Assembly (NCBI RefSeq): GCF_030915445.1
Contig: NZ_CP133264.1
Span: 2,666,001-2,730,000 of the forward strand
DNA: 64,000 nt
Origin: Clostridium sp. OS1-26
Lineage (GTDB): Bacteria; Bacillota; Clostridia; Clostridiales; Clostridiaceae
Direction: 5' to 3'
Each line of letters starts with the position of its first letter. Positions within the stretch are counted from its first letter, which is position 1. Position numbers and translations under genes: made by a program. Under the pieces are notes generated by a model that made no database searches, was not told where the DNA came from, and saw nothing but the letters and a program-made list of their open reading frames with translations. This document shows positions 34,667-43,646 of this stretch, piece after piece.

Positions 34667-35353
34667 ATGCCTAATAAAATACTTATAGTAGATGATGACG
34701 AAGAAATAAGAAAGGTTATAAGTATATATTTGGAGAATGAAGGCTTTGAAATATATAAAGCGGAAAATGGGCAAGAAGCACTAAAAATAATTGAGGAAAA
34801 TGAAGTAGATTTGGTGCTTCTAGATATAATGATGCCTGGAATGAATGGTTTAGAAGTATGTATGAAAATTAGAGAAAGTAGTGTTATGCCAATAATATTT
34901 TTATCAGCAAAATCTGAAGATATGGATAAAATCCAAGGCTTGACTTCTGGTGCAGATGATTATATTACAAAACCTTTTAGCGCAATGGAACTTATAGCTA
35001 GAATTAAGTCTAATCTTAGAAGATATAAAAAATATACTGCTGCTGCACAAGTGCGTAAGAATGTTATCGAAATTGGCAACTTGACTATAAACACAGATTC
35101 CAGACAAGTATTTATTGGGGACAAAGAAGCTAGGCTTACTCCAAAAGAGTTTGATATTTTAGAGCTTTTAGCGAGGAATAAAGGAATAGTTTTCAGTATA
35201 GAAAAGATTTATGAAAGAGTATGGGGAGAGGAGTTTTATAAATCCGATGGTACGGTTATGGTCCATATAACAAAGATAAGGGAAAAAATAGAGGAAGATC
35301 CCAAAAAGCCTATTTATATTAAAACGGTTTGGGGTGTCGGATATAAGATATGA
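34667..35353 (+). CDS. OmpR-family response regulator (VanR-like)
   Basis: 228 residues: receiver domain with acidic pocket DDDEE, phospho-Asp in LVLLDIMMPGMNGLEVC, Thr/Lys switch residues (FLSAKSE; YITKPF), then a winged-helix output domain (RLTPKEFDILELLARNKGIVFS; YIKTVWGVGYKI). It lies 18 bp after the methyltransferase gene, and its stop overlaps the kinase start by 4 bp. It probably binds the TTAAG/CTTAA boxes at 33119 and 33916, regulating its own operon and the VTT gene; this is an inference. Confidence 0.94.
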   Translation: MPNKILIVDDDEEIRKVISIYLENEGFEIYKAENGQEALKIIEENEVDLVLLDIMMPGMNGLEVCMKIRESSVMPIIFLSAKSEDMDKIQGLTSGADDYITKPFSAMELIARIKSNLRRYKKYTAAAQVRKNVIEIGNLTINTDSRQVFIGDKEARLTPKEFDILELLARNKGIVFSIEKIYERVWGEEFYKSDGTVMVHITKIREKIEEDPKKPIYIKTVWGVGYKI

Positions 35354-36435
35354 AAAGATTAACAGTAACAAAAAGCTTAAGTATCAATCTTTTAATTAAA
35401 ATAGCATTTTGTTTTTCACTTTCATTTGCTGCTGTAATCTTGTTTGCTAGCTATATTTCTAAAACTTATATATATAGTAACAGAAATAATTTGAATCCTT
35501 TTATGTATAATATGATACTTCTTGGAGTTTTCATGACAGGTATTATAGTATTTATCATAAGTTTTCTAATAGTCACAAAGAATGAAATAAAATATATCAA
35601 ATATATTTCGGAAAATGTTGAAATAGTTGCCAATAAGGAATTAGGCTCTACTTTAAAAGTTGCAGGCAATGACGAGCTAGCGGAACTTAGTAGAAATATA
35701 AACTCTATGTCTAGACAATTAAAAGAAAAGTTTGAACGTGAAAGAGAAATAGAAAATACTAAGACAGAATTAATAACCAATGTTTCTCATGATTTACGAA
35801 CGCCGCTTACTGCTATTATAGGCTATTTAGACTTTTTGAAAAACGAAAAATTTAAAAATGAGGAAGAGGAAAAAGAGTATTTAAACTCTGCTTATAATTT
35901 ATCTATTAAGCTAAAAAGGCTTATAGATGAACTATTTGAATATACAAAGCTATCAAGTAATGAAGTTCAATTAGAATTTGTGAATGTGAATATATGTGCT
36001 ATTTTGAACCAACTTTTAGGTGAATATGGTACTATATTAGAGAAAAAAGAGTTAAGGATTATAAATAATGTGCCCGATAATAATATAAATGTAAAAATAG
36101 ATATTGAAAAGATCGTTAGAGTATTTGAAAATATATTGAATAATGCGGAGAAATATAGTTATAAACCTTCGGATATTGTGGTAAATGTAGAAAAGGAAGA
36201 AGGGCATGTTATAATATCTTTTTCCAATAGAGGTGAGCATATTCCTCAAGAAAAGATAGATAAGATGTTTGAAAGGTTTTATAGAATTGACCCTTCACGC
36301 TCTAATAATGTGCCCGGATCTGGATTAGGATTAGCTATATCTAAAAAAATAATTGAATTACATAATGGATACATATGGGCTGAAAGTAATGGAGATATAA
36401 TTACTTTCAAAGTTAAATTGCAATCAAATGAGTAG
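35350..36435 (+). CDS. Membrane sensor histidine kinase (VanS-like)
   Basis: 361 residues: two membrane helices (about 15-35 and 52-75) with a very short external loop, a HAMP linker, HisKA with VSHDLRTPLTAIIGYLDFL, and HATPase with N box NILNNAEKYS and G box PGSGLGLAISKK. The short loop suggests that it senses the membrane itself, as in intramembrane-sensing kinases. Coupled to the response regulator by ATGA overlap. Signal probably envelope stress, by analogy and context. Confidence 0.93.
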   Translation: MKRLTVTKSLSINLLIKIAFCFSLSFAAVILFASYISKTYIYSNRNNLNPFMYNMILLGVFMTGIIVFIISFLIVTKNEIKYIKYISENVEIVANKELGSTLKVAGNDELAELSRNINSMSRQLKEKFEREREIENTKTELITNVSHDLRTPLTAIIGYLDFLKNEKFKNEEEEKEYLNSAYNLSIKLKRLIDELFEYTKLSSNEVQLEFVNVNICAILNQLLGEYGTILEKKELRIINNVPDNNINVKIDIEKIVRVFENILNNAEKYSYKPSDIVVNVEKEEGHVIISFSNRGEHIPQEKIDKMFERFYRIDPSRSNNVPGSGLGLAISKKIIELHNGYIWAESNGDIITFKVKLQSNE

Positions 36436-36527
36436 AGATAATAGGCAATAATATTCTCAAGGAATTAATGAGGATAAATAAATGGCACAGCGTGTAGAAA
36501 CTAAAAGAGTTAATTGGAGAAGAAGGT

Positions 36528-37040
36528 ATGGATATCGATATAAGAATATTAGATAAAAATGAAAGAGCACCTTATGATTTGCTTTTATTAGCGGACCCAT
36601 CAGAAGAAGCAGTTAGAGATTATATAACTCGAGGGATCTGCTATATAGCTTGTTATAAAGAACAAATTGTTGGAGAATATGTTCTAATAAAAACAAGACC
36701 TTTAACAATGGAGCTTGTAAATATTGCAGTAGATGAAAAATACCAAGGGAAAGGTATAGGTAAAAAACTTATACTACATGCAATAAATAAAGCAAAACAG
36801 GACAATATAAAAGTTTTAGAGGTAGGAACAGGAAATTCAAGTATAGATCAATTAGCATTATATCAAAAATGTGGATTTCGCATTACTGGAATAGATAGAG
36901 ATTTTTTTAAAATTCACTATAACAAAAAAATTATAGAAAACGGTATTGAATGCACAGACATGATTAGATTAAGTATTGAATTACTTGAAAAAGAAAAAGT
37001 AGAAGAAAAAAAGATCACTAGTAAAGTGAAAAACACCTAG
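36528..37040 (+). CDS. GNAT-family N-acetyltransferase
   Basis: 170 residues: MDIDIRILDKNERAPYDLLLLADPS, then the acetyl-CoA site VDEKYQGKGIGKKLI and VGTGNSSIDQLALYQKCGFR. Typical small GNAT with unknown substrate. AGAAGG lies before the ATG. The C-terminal tail is lysine/glutamate rich. The following terminator is almost identical to that after yjdF. Confidence 0.88.
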   Translation: MDIDIRILDKNERAPYDLLLLADPSEEAVRDYITRGICYIACYKEQIVGEYVLIKTRPLTMELVNIAVDEKYQGKGIGKKLILHAINKAKQDNIKVLEVGTGNSSIDQLALYQKCGFRITGIDRDFFKIHYNKKIIENGIECTDMIRLSIELLEKEKVEEKKITSKVKNT

Positions 37041-37072
37041 GGAATAAAATATCCTTAGGTGTTTTTTTATTT
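37029..37072 (+). terminator. Terminator after the GNAT gene
   Basis: AACACCTAGG / CCTTAGGTGTT then T7. Shares about 90% of 43 bases with the terminator at 33025-33067. The rest of the gap up to 37345 is AT-rich, with a likely promoter (TGTCCA-N17-TATAAT) just before the next gene. Confidence 0.85.
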
Positions 37073-37345
37073 TTAAACTACAATTCTTTTTAGCAAAGTA
37101 TCCATATTGGAAATCATATCTTAAAAAGTTGTAAAATATATGTAATGAAATAAAATAATGTACGTATTAACATATGAATTACTTAGCTAAGTAAAAAAGT
37201 TAAATAGCTAAATATAGTGTTAAGAAGTACTCTTTAGCAATCTGTTTATCAGTCATTATTGATAATTGTAATATTAAAAATATATGTCCATTTTTTACAA
37301 AATTTGATATAATGAAATTTAAAATATAAAAAGGGGTTATGGATT

Positions 37346-37888
37346 ATGTTTAAACATATTATTGACAAGGAATTAGAACTAAAACTTTTGGATAACTGTG
37401 ATAGGGATGAACTATTTGCATTAATAGATTCTAACAGACCTCACCTAAAGCAGTGGCTTCCTTGGGTAGATGGAACTAAGAGCAACGAGGACTTAAAGGG
37501 CTTTATAGATTCAACTAAACAGCAGTACATAAACAACAATGGATTTCAATTATCTATATGGTATAAGGGGAAGATAGCAGGTGTAATTGGGTTCCATAGT
37601 GTTAATTGGTCAAATAAATCTACAAGCATTGGTTACTGGCTTGGAAAAGAATTTGAAGGAAAGGGTATTATGACAAGAGCATGTACAGTTTTTGTAGATT
37701 ATGCATTCAAGGAGTTGAAACTAAATAGAGTAGAAATTAGATGTGCTGAAAATAACTATAAGAGCAGAGCTATTCCAGAGAGACTAGGATTTAAAAATGA
37801 AGGAACATTAAGGGAATCTGAATGGCTATATGATCATTTTGTTAGCCATATTGTTTATGGTATGCTTAAAGATGAATGGAAGTTTTAA
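37346..37888 (+). CDS. RimJ/RimL-type GNAT acetyltransferase
   Basis: 180 residues. The pattern LKLLDNCDRDELFALIDSNRPHLKQWLPWVD and GYWLGKEFEGKGIMTRAC, then RCAENNYKSRAIPERLGFKNEG, is that of ribosomal-protein-serine or alanine acetyltransferases (RimL-like). Exact target unknown. AAAGGGG precedes the ATG. Downstream, 37889-37969 reads ILVKDEDIDNAVEALLNERY before a stop and may be the tail of a lost gene. Confidence 0.9.
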   Translation: MFKHIIDKELELKLLDNCDRDELFALIDSNRPHLKQWLPWVDGTKSNEDLKGFIDSTKQQYINNNGFQLSIWYKGKIAGVIGFHSVNWSNKSTSIGYWLGKEFEGKGIMTRACTVFVDYAFKELKLNRVEIRCAENNYKSRAIPERLGFKNEGTLRESEWLYDHFVSHIVYGMLKDEWKF

Positions 37889-38100
37889 TATTTATATTCT
37901 TGTTAAAGATGAAGATATAGATAACGCTGTAGAGGCACTACTTAATGAAAGATATGAAGTTATAAAATAAATGTGATGCAGAGCTTAGTAATGAGAATTA
38001 ATTTTGGTTGAAGGATATTAAAGATTGTTGTGGAATATACATAGAATAACATATTCTGAATATTAACGCTATTCATAACTTTTAAGGAGGGATGGTAAAT

Positions 38101-39156
38101 ATGGATAGAAGAAAAGTATTCCTGACAGTCAACGAATTAAAGCCAAAGATGATAATTGCAGAGGAAATTAAATCTAATGGTTTAGTTTTATTAAACGAGG
38201 GAACTAAACTGACTGAAACTATAATTAATAGATTACAGGAAATATATTTTTATAGTAGAATTGCGGTGTATAGTGACCAAGAGGAAGTACTTGAATTCTA
38301 TAAAAACAAGACTGTAGAAGAAATAGAAGAAAGTTTTAATGATCTTTCAATTGATGTAAAAGAGATACTGAGTAATATAGAAAATACCATAAAAACTAAT
38401 TTTCAAGAAATAGAGGAATTTGCTCGAAAAATTAAAGATGAGTTAAGATCAACAAGGTCTGTTATAAAAAATATAATACTTGTAGGTAGTGGAGAAGATG
38501 CTATATATAGACACTCTGTAAATGTAACAGCTTTAAGTGCTGTTCTGGGAAAATGGCTTGGCTTCAGTGAAAATGATATAAATTTATTAAGCCATGCTGC
38601 AATTTTACACGATTTTGGGAAAACAAAAATAAACAGTGAAATATTAAATAAAGTTACAACTTTAACTAAAGAGGATTGGAAGAAAATAAAGTTCCATCCA
38701 GGTTTAGTATATAATTATTTAAAGGATGTACCTTCCTTAGATACCTCTATACTTTATGGAGTACTTATGCATCATGAAAGATTAGATGGCAGCGGATATC
38801 CATTAGGAATTAAAGAAGATAGAATTCACCCCTTTGCCAAAATAATTGCAATTGCAGATACCTTTGATGCAATTAACTCCAACAGAATATATAGAAAGAG
38901 CCAAGGGCCTTTTGAAGCACTGGCAACACTTCAAAAAGAAAGCTTAGGAAAATTAGACTATGTGTATTGCAAAGTATTTATAGAACATGTAATAAATTTT
39001 CTTATGGGAGAAAGTGTTTTATTGAATACAAATAAGATATGTACTGTAATAGGAGTTAACGTAAATGATATTTCACGTCCGCTCTTAGTAGATGGAACAG
39101 ACTTCATAGATTTGGAACAACGAAAGGACATTTATATAAAAAAACTGATAATATAG
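38101..39156 (+). CDS. HD-GYP domain cyclic-di-GMP phosphodiesterase
   Basis: 351 residues. The N-terminal part (KVFLTVNELKPKMIIAEEIKSNGLVLLNEG) is a common lead-in domain in clostridial HD-GYP proteins. The HD-GYP domain has ILHDFGKTKINSEIL and HHERLDGSGYPLG plus IADTFDAINSNRIYRK, so metal ligands and the GYP motif are intact, and c-di-GMP hydrolysis is expected. The second ATG (38101) is chosen, nine bases behind AAGGAGG; the first is too close. Monocistronic. Confidence 0.92.
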   Translation: MDRRKVFLTVNELKPKMIIAEEIKSNGLVLLNEGTKLTETIINRLQEIYFYSRIAVYSDQEEVLEFYKNKTVEEIEESFNDLSIDVKEILSNIENTIKTNFQEIEEFARKIKDELRSTRSVIKNIILVGSGEDAIYRHSVNVTALSAVLGKWLGFSENDINLLSHAAILHDFGKTKINSEILNKVTTLTKEDWKKIKFHPGLVYNYLKDVPSLDTSILYGVLMHHERLDGSGYPLGIKEDRIHPFAKIIAIADTFDAINSNRIYRKSQGPFEALATLQKESLGKLDYVYCKVFIEHVINFLMGESVLLNTNKICTVIGVNVNDISRPLLVDGTDFIDLEQRKDIYIKKLII

Positions 39157-39174
39157 TTGTATGTGTATAGATAT

Positions 39175-39210
39175 GAGCTGATGATATTTCCTAAATCATT
39201 GGCTCTTTTT
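39175..39210 (+). terminator. Terminator after HD-GYP gene
   Basis: GAGCTGATGAT pairs, with G-U, to AATCATTGGCTC, followed by T5. Confidence 0.7.
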
Positions 39211-39277
39211 ATATAGAAGTATGTAAAATTATGGTTTATAATCTATATATAGATTAAACAATAAGGGGGATATTTTT

Positions 39278-39943
39278 ATGAGGGAAAGTAAAATAAATAA
39301 TTACAATCTTTGCTATGAAAATTTATGTACAGAATTTCACAAATATAATCCAGAAGAAATTGCTAGGAGAAGTGGTGCTTACTACGATTCTGAAAAACAA
39401 CAACTTACTTTAATTTATTTCAATAGAGAATATTTTATTTCTTATCCAAAGGGAACTGTTACATTAAAAGATGATGCACAAGAAAGTTTCTCTAAAGGTG
39501 ATAATAGAAAGATAATTGATAAAACGATAATTCTCAGCTATCTTTATCGATGTACTAAGAGCAATTTAGCAAACAAATGGGTACCCTTCAGAGAATTGGA
39601 GGGAGTTGGTCATGCTTATGACGGCTTTGCTCTTCAGGGGATAAATAAATTAGCAAAGTTTTTTGGAAACAAAGGAGAGCTTTTTTTAAAAACCGGTCTT
39701 AAACTAGGCGGAAAAAAATTCACCTCTGGAGATGTAGGCTTAGAAATTAACATATTACCTAATGTTCCTATGGCCTTTATTTTATGGCTAGCAGATGACG
39801 AATTTGAAGCAGAAGCTGCTATTCTTTATGATTATTCAGCTACGAAAGAACTTCATGTAGAAGACTTAGCTGGATTATGTTCTATGGCAGCTGATGAGTT
39901 AATTGGAGCCGCTAAGAAAATACTTGAAATGGAGGAGTTATAA
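39278..39943 (+). CDS. DUF3786 domain-containing protein
   Basis: 221 residues matching the DUF3786 pattern: NPEEIARRSGAYYD, the central YLYRCTKSN and WVPFRELEGVGHAYD, then FFGNKGELFLKTGLKLGGKK, GDVGLEINILPNVPMAFILW and FEAEAAILYDYSATKELHVEDL. Function is unknown; homologues occur mainly in anaerobes. GGGGGA precedes the ATG. A membrane-anchored protein gene follows 60 bp later. Confidence 0.85.
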   Translation: MRESKINNYNLCYENLCTEFHKYNPEEIARRSGAYYDSEKQQLTLIYFNREYFISYPKGTVTLKDDAQESFSKGDNRKIIDKTIILSYLYRCTKSNLANKWVPFRELEGVGHAYDGFALQGINKLAKFFGNKGELFLKTGLKLGGKKFTSGDVGLEINILPNVPMAFILWLADDEFEAEAAILYDYSATKELHVEDLAGLCSMAADELIGAAKKILEMEEL

Positions 39944-40015
39944 ACAAATATGAATTCAGAAGAAAATTATAAATTATATTTAAATTTATTATAAGGAGTA
40001 ATTTATGAAAAGAAG

Positions 40016-40594
40016 GTGACTTTTATTGTTTTTACAATAATGATTATTTTATTATTTTTAGTGGTTAAATTTAATCATGATGCGAAAACAATAAAAGAAG
40101 CAATTACCACTCCTGGGTCAAAACCAATAAGTATTATCTATGAAGAAAAAACGGATAAAGGAAGCATAGTATTCTTTAGTCATTTAGGAGAGGATAGTTT
40201 ATCAACTGCTTTTGTAAAAAAAGGTATAGGTGGTTATAAGACTATTTATAGTGGTGTTGAAGGAGATATAAAATATGTATCAAATAAATTTGGAGTATCT
40301 CATCAGTACTTTCCTAACATAGAGAAGACTTCGCTTCCAATATACTTTGGAGTAATTGGAAATCAAGACATTGCTCAAGTAAAAGTTGTAGAAAAGAAAA
40401 GAAATATTGAAGCGCAAGCAAAAATTATTAATGCTACCAACATAAGAATATGGCTTGTATTTATGAGTAAATTTGAGGGTTCAGACTTTGAAATTATTGG
40501 GCTTTCAGCAGATGGTAAGGAGTTAACCAAAATAGACGGTAATATTTCACCCTATTATGCAGAACAGAAACCATTTAAAAGTCCTTATAAATAA
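40016..40594 (+). CDS. Membrane-anchored protein of unknown function, start disturbed
   Basis: One N-terminal helix (TFIVFTIMIILLFLVV) and a globular part of about 160 residues with alternating strands (SIIYEEKTDKGSIVFFSH; LPIYFGVIGNQDIAQVKVVE). The best ribosome site, AAGGAG, belongs to ATG 40005, but that frame stops after MKRR. One extra A in 40008-40011 would give MKKKVTFIVF and join the open frame. As it stands the start would have to be the GTG at 40016, which has no site. No family recognised. Confidence 0.65.
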   Translation: MTFIVFTIMIILLFLVVKFNHDAKTIKEAITTPGSKPISIIYEEKTDKGSIVFFSHLGEDSLSTAFVKKGIGGYKTIYSGVEGDIKYVSNKFGVSHQYFPNIEKTSLPIYFGVIGNQDIAQVKVVEKKRNIEAQAKIINATNIRIWLVFMSKFEGSDFEIIGLSADGKELTKIDGNISPYYAEQKPFKSPYK

Positions 40595-40661
40595 TTGCTA
40601 TAATTAAGTTTAAAATATTTTTATATGACGAATTATCAATAAATCATATGCTGCATAGGTT

Positions 40662-40702
40662 ACATATAGTCTATTTACATGATGAGTAAATAGACTATAT
40701 GT
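40662..40702. repeat. Perfect 16-bp hairpin between genes
   Basis: ACATATAGTCTATTTA / TAAATAGACTATATGT with a 9-base loop and no T tract; 30 bp before the leader of the MBL gene. Confidence 0.65.
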
Positions 40703-40728
40703 ATAAGCATATACACTAGATATAGAAA

Positions 40729-40785
40729 GGAAGTGAGCATTTAGTGTTTTTGTGTACTTGTAGTACACCTCACTAAAGATAATAC
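40729..40785 (+). promoter_or_regulatory. Possible switching leader of the MBL gene
   Basis: GGAAG (40729-40733) is followed by GTG-AGC-ATT-stop. An inner hairpin GTGTAC/GTACAC (40752-40768) lies under two alternative outer stems: AGTGAG/CTCACT or TTTAGTG/CACTAAA. The ATG at 40786 has no ribosome site of its own, so the leader may control translation. Confidence 0.3.
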
Positions 40786-41691
40786 ATGGAGATAAAAAAG
40801 ATAAAAGGAAATACATTTTGTATTGATACTGGAATGACATATATACCTTTTTATAAAATTAATGATGAAGAAATTATTATGTTGGATTCGGGTTGGGCAA
40901 AAGGAGAAAGAAAAGGAATAGATGAGCTTTTAAAAATAAACAACTTTAAAGTAGTTGGCATAATATGCAGCCATGCTCATATAGACCATATAGGAAATAA
41001 CACATATTTAAAGGAAAAATATAACTGTGTTATTGCTATGCCAGCCTATGAAGCCTTTGTTTGCAGTTCTACAGTAAATCTGAAGCTTTATTACAGCAGT
41101 CAAACATTATCTGAGGTTACAGAGCATTTTGGACATATGGTTTGTGAAACAGATATTAAGATCTTGCCGAATCAAGATCAAATATATGTGTGCGGTATTA
41201 AATTTAAAATTCTTCATACTCCGGGACACAGCCCTGCCCATATATGCATTACTACTCCTGACGATGTTGCATATTTAGGAGATGCTCTCATAAGCTATGA
41301 AGTTATGGAAGGGGCTAAAATGCCTTACGCTTATATATTGAGAGAGGATTTAAAAAGTAAGACAAAGCTTTACGATTTAAAATGCAGTAAATACATAGTA
41401 GCACACAAAGGTATGTATGATGATATTATAAAACTTATAAACGATAATATAGAGTTTTATAAAAATAGAGCGGCAAGAGTATATGATGTTATAGATGGAA
41501 CTATGACAATGGAAGATATTTTTAAGGCTGTTATTAAAAAATTCAATATTCATGTAAACAACAGATATAGATATACGGTCATAGAGAGAATGTTAAGGTC
41601 TTATGTTGAATATTTGAATGAAATAGGCGCTATAGAATTAAATATAGATGATGGATTTCTTAAATATTCAAAAGCTTTTAGATTAAAGTAA
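40786..41691 (+). CDS. MBL-fold metallohydrolase
   Basis: 301 residues: a metallo-beta-lactamase fold with the metal site CSHAHIDHIGN, later HTPGHSPAHIC and AYLGDAL, as in glyoxalase II-like hydrolases. The C-terminal 90 residues (FYKNRAARVYDVIDGTMTMEDIF onward) form a winged-helix-like extension known from related clostridial hydrolases. Substrate unknown. There is no obvious ribosome site before the ATG; see the leader at 40729-40785. Confidence 0.87.
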   Translation: MEIKKIKGNTFCIDTGMTYIPFYKINDEEIIMLDSGWAKGERKGIDELLKINNFKVVGIICSHAHIDHIGNNTYLKEKYNCVIAMPAYEAFVCSSTVNLKLYYSSQTLSEVTEHFGHMVCETDIKILPNQDQIYVCGIKFKILHTPGHSPAHICITTPDDVAYLGDALISYEVMEGAKMPYAYILREDLKSKTKLYDLKCSKYIVAHKGMYDDIIKLINDNIEFYKNRAARVYDVIDGTMTMEDIFKAVIKKFNIHVNNRYRYTVIERMLRSYVEYLNEIGAIELNIDDGFLKYSKAFRLK

Positions 41692-41721
41692 AGAATAGTT
41701 ACATTTTGTGAGGTGAATGGA

Positions 41722-41856
41722 TTGAAAATAAGAGAAGAATACACATGTCCATTAGAACTGACACATGATATTACAATTATGCAGCATATAGGCATTGAAC
41801 TAATGAAGGAAAATGGAATGGAAGATGTACTAAAGGCAAAAGGCTTTATTGATTAG
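41722..41856 (+). pseudogene. HxlR-family regulator with its core deleted
   Basis: TTG behind GAGGTGA opens 44 codons. The first 16 (KIREEYTCPLELTHDI) match the N-terminus of HxlR winged-helix repressors, and the rest (MQHIGIELMKENGMEDVLKA) looks like the C-terminal helix of the same family. The DNA-binding core in between is missing, yet the frame is kept. Probably an internal-deletion relic. Confidence 0.6.
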
Positions 41857-41884
41857 TTAACTTTTTAGTTAATTTCTCTATATA
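41855..41884. repeat. Short repeat AGTTAACTTTTTAGTTAATT.. copy a
   Basis: The first 28 bases recur at 54298-54325 with two differences; both lie just after the end of a gene. Confidence 0.45.
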
Positions 41885-41922
41885 AGCTTATAAAATAAGT
41901 AGATGCACAAAGGGGGATAAAT

Positions 41923-42342
41923 ATGAGAAATGCAGAGAGAACCATAGGGAATTTAATTGATAAGGCAGGTGTTTCTTTTATTGGATCTATAGATGGTGAA
42001 GGATTTCCCAATATGAAAGCCATGTTGCAGCCGCGAAAAAGAGAAGGAATTAAGCATATTTATTTTACTACCAATACTTCGTCTATGAGAGTAAGTCAAT
42101 ACAGAGAAGAGTCAAAAGCAAGTGTGTATTTTTTTGATAAACGTTTTTTTAGAGGTGTTATGTTAAAAGGTACTATGGAGGTTCTTGAAGATAGTGAATC
42201 TAAAGAAATGATTTGGCATGAAGGTGATACAATGTACTATCCTTTAGGGGTAACTGATCCTGATTATTGTGTTTTAAAATTCACAGCACATAGTGGACGA
42301 TTTTATAGTAATTTTAAATCAGAAAATTTTGATGTGAGATAA
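41923..42342 (+). CDS. Pyridoxamine 5'-phosphate oxidase-family protein
   Basis: 139 residues with the split-barrel FMN-binding fold: KAGVSFIGSIDGEGFPNMKAML, then IYFTTNTSSMRVSQYREESKASVYFFD and WHEGDTMYYPLGVTDPDYCVLKF. These general-stress type proteins bind FMN, F420 or heme; the cofactor here is not evident. GGGGGA precedes the ATG. The HxlR relic directly upstream may once have regulated it. Confidence 0.88.
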   Translation: MRNAERTIGNLIDKAGVSFIGSIDGEGFPNMKAMLQPRKREGIKHIYFTTNTSSMRVSQYREESKASVYFFDKRFFRGVMLKGTMEVLEDSESKEMIWHEGDTMYYPLGVTDPDYCVLKFTAHSGRFYSNFKSENFDVR

Positions 42343-42516
42343 AATCCAGTTCAAATAAATTTGATATTATCGCATAACAAAAAACTAAAGCTAGAATTTT
42401 AGTTCTTATGAATTTAAAGTTTTAGCTTAATTTGTTTTGTGTGAAGTAATGTTATGTTAAAATTATAGTTAATATGAGATTTTAACTTTACTTAGCAATT
42501 AGTAATTAGGAGGAGA

Positions 42517-42564
42517 ATGAAATTTGTATGCTTATTAGTAACAGTTGAAGATATGGATGTTTGA
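42517..42564 (+). pseudogene. N-terminal remnant of a VOC/glyoxalase-like gene
   Basis: ATG behind AGGAGG gives MKFVCLLVTVEDMDV and stop. This opening is typical of small VOC (glyoxalase/bleomycin-resistance) proteins, but nothing of the remainder follows. Confidence 0.45.
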
Positions 42565-42610
42565 AGAAAAATACCTGATTTGAGGACATAGATTACAAAG
42601 GAGAAATTAA

Positions 42611-43408
42611 ATGATTTTAGAGGTAAGTTTGTTAGAAAAATTAATTTTTCTAACAATAATTATTCATATAATTGATACTTTAGCTTATTCCGTTAGATTA
42701 AACTCTGTAAAAAGTGGGAACTTTGCATTATCACTTTCATTATTTAATCTGATAGTGTTAATTTCAAGAACAGCTAATATGCTTCAAGGGCCATTAATTG
42801 GAACAATGATTGATGACAGTATAAATATTAAATATAATCCCATTAATGAGGTTAGATATGTTATTTTAGCAACAACAGTTGGAACATTAATAGGTATTGC
42901 ACTTATACCTACATTTTTAAGGGTATTCTCAAAGTTAGTTTCAGAGCTTGAGGAAACCGGCTCTATACCTAGTTTAGTTGTGCAATCTTTAAGTATAGCT
43001 AATATAAAACGTGTTGCAAAGAATGCAGTAATGCCGCGAAAAAATATGATTAGTGACTTAAGATACAAAAATATACCTAAGAAACTATTATTATTGAATG
43101 CATTAATTACAGGTATATATACAGTTGGAGTATTAGCTGCGTATTATGCATCAATTTATGCTCCGGGTAAGAGATTAGCTATAGCAGCATCATCGGGAAT
43201 GATTAATGGGATTGCAAGCATATTATTAACTATTTTTATTGATCCTAAAGCAGCAATAATAACAGATGAAGCATTTAGAGGAAAAAGAGAATATGGGGAT
43301 GTAAAAACCTTAGTTATAATGCTAATAGGAACAAAGCTAATAGGAACATTGATAGGGCAGTTATTGCTAATTCCCTCTGCAAAATTTATAGTTCATTTCT
43401 ACAAATAA
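42611..43408 (+). CDS. amj: Lipid II flippase Amj family (DUF2837)
   Basis: 265 residues, mostly membrane. The conserved start LIIHIIDTLAYSVRLNSVKSG (seen here as IIIHIIDTLAYSVRL), FNLIVLISRTANMLQGPLIG and DPKAAIITDEAFRGKR match Amj/YdaH, the alternate flippase that moves lipid II across the membrane for peptidoglycan synthesis in Bacillus alongside MurJ. Length agrees with the family. AAAGGAG lies before the ATG. Monocistronic with its own terminator. Confidence 0.9.
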   Translation: MILEVSLLEKLIFLTIIIHIIDTLAYSVRLNSVKSGNFALSLSLFNLIVLISRTANMLQGPLIGTMIDDSINIKYNPINEVRYVILATTVGTLIGIALIPTFLRVFSKLVSELEETGSIPSLVVQSLSIANIKRVAKNAVMPRKNMISDLRYKNIPKKLLLLNALITGIYTVGVLAAYYASIYAPGKRLAIAASSGMINGIASILLTIFIDPKAAIITDEAFRGKREYGDVKTLVIMLIGTKLIGTLIGQLLLIPSAKFIVHFYK

Positions 43409-43491
43409 AAGAATATATACGTAAAAGGAGATGTAGCAGCGTGTATTTAGTTAGTTCATGTCTAGCTTAGATTTTCGAAGATTTAATTTAC

Positions 43492-43533
43492 AAAATACCG
43501 AATTATTCAGAAGTGAATTTTTCGGTATTTTTA
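43492..43533 (+). terminator. Terminator after amj
   Basis: AAAATACCGAA / TTCGGTATTTT followed by a T-rich stretch, about 85 bp after the stop. Confidence 0.75.
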
Positions 43534-43646
43534 GTTACAAATAAATGAAGATAATTTATTTACTAAGTAAGACATATAGGATTATTTTAGTAGAAAAGAT
43601 AGAATAAAAGCATTTGCTGTGCTAGTAAAATAATTTTAATAACATA

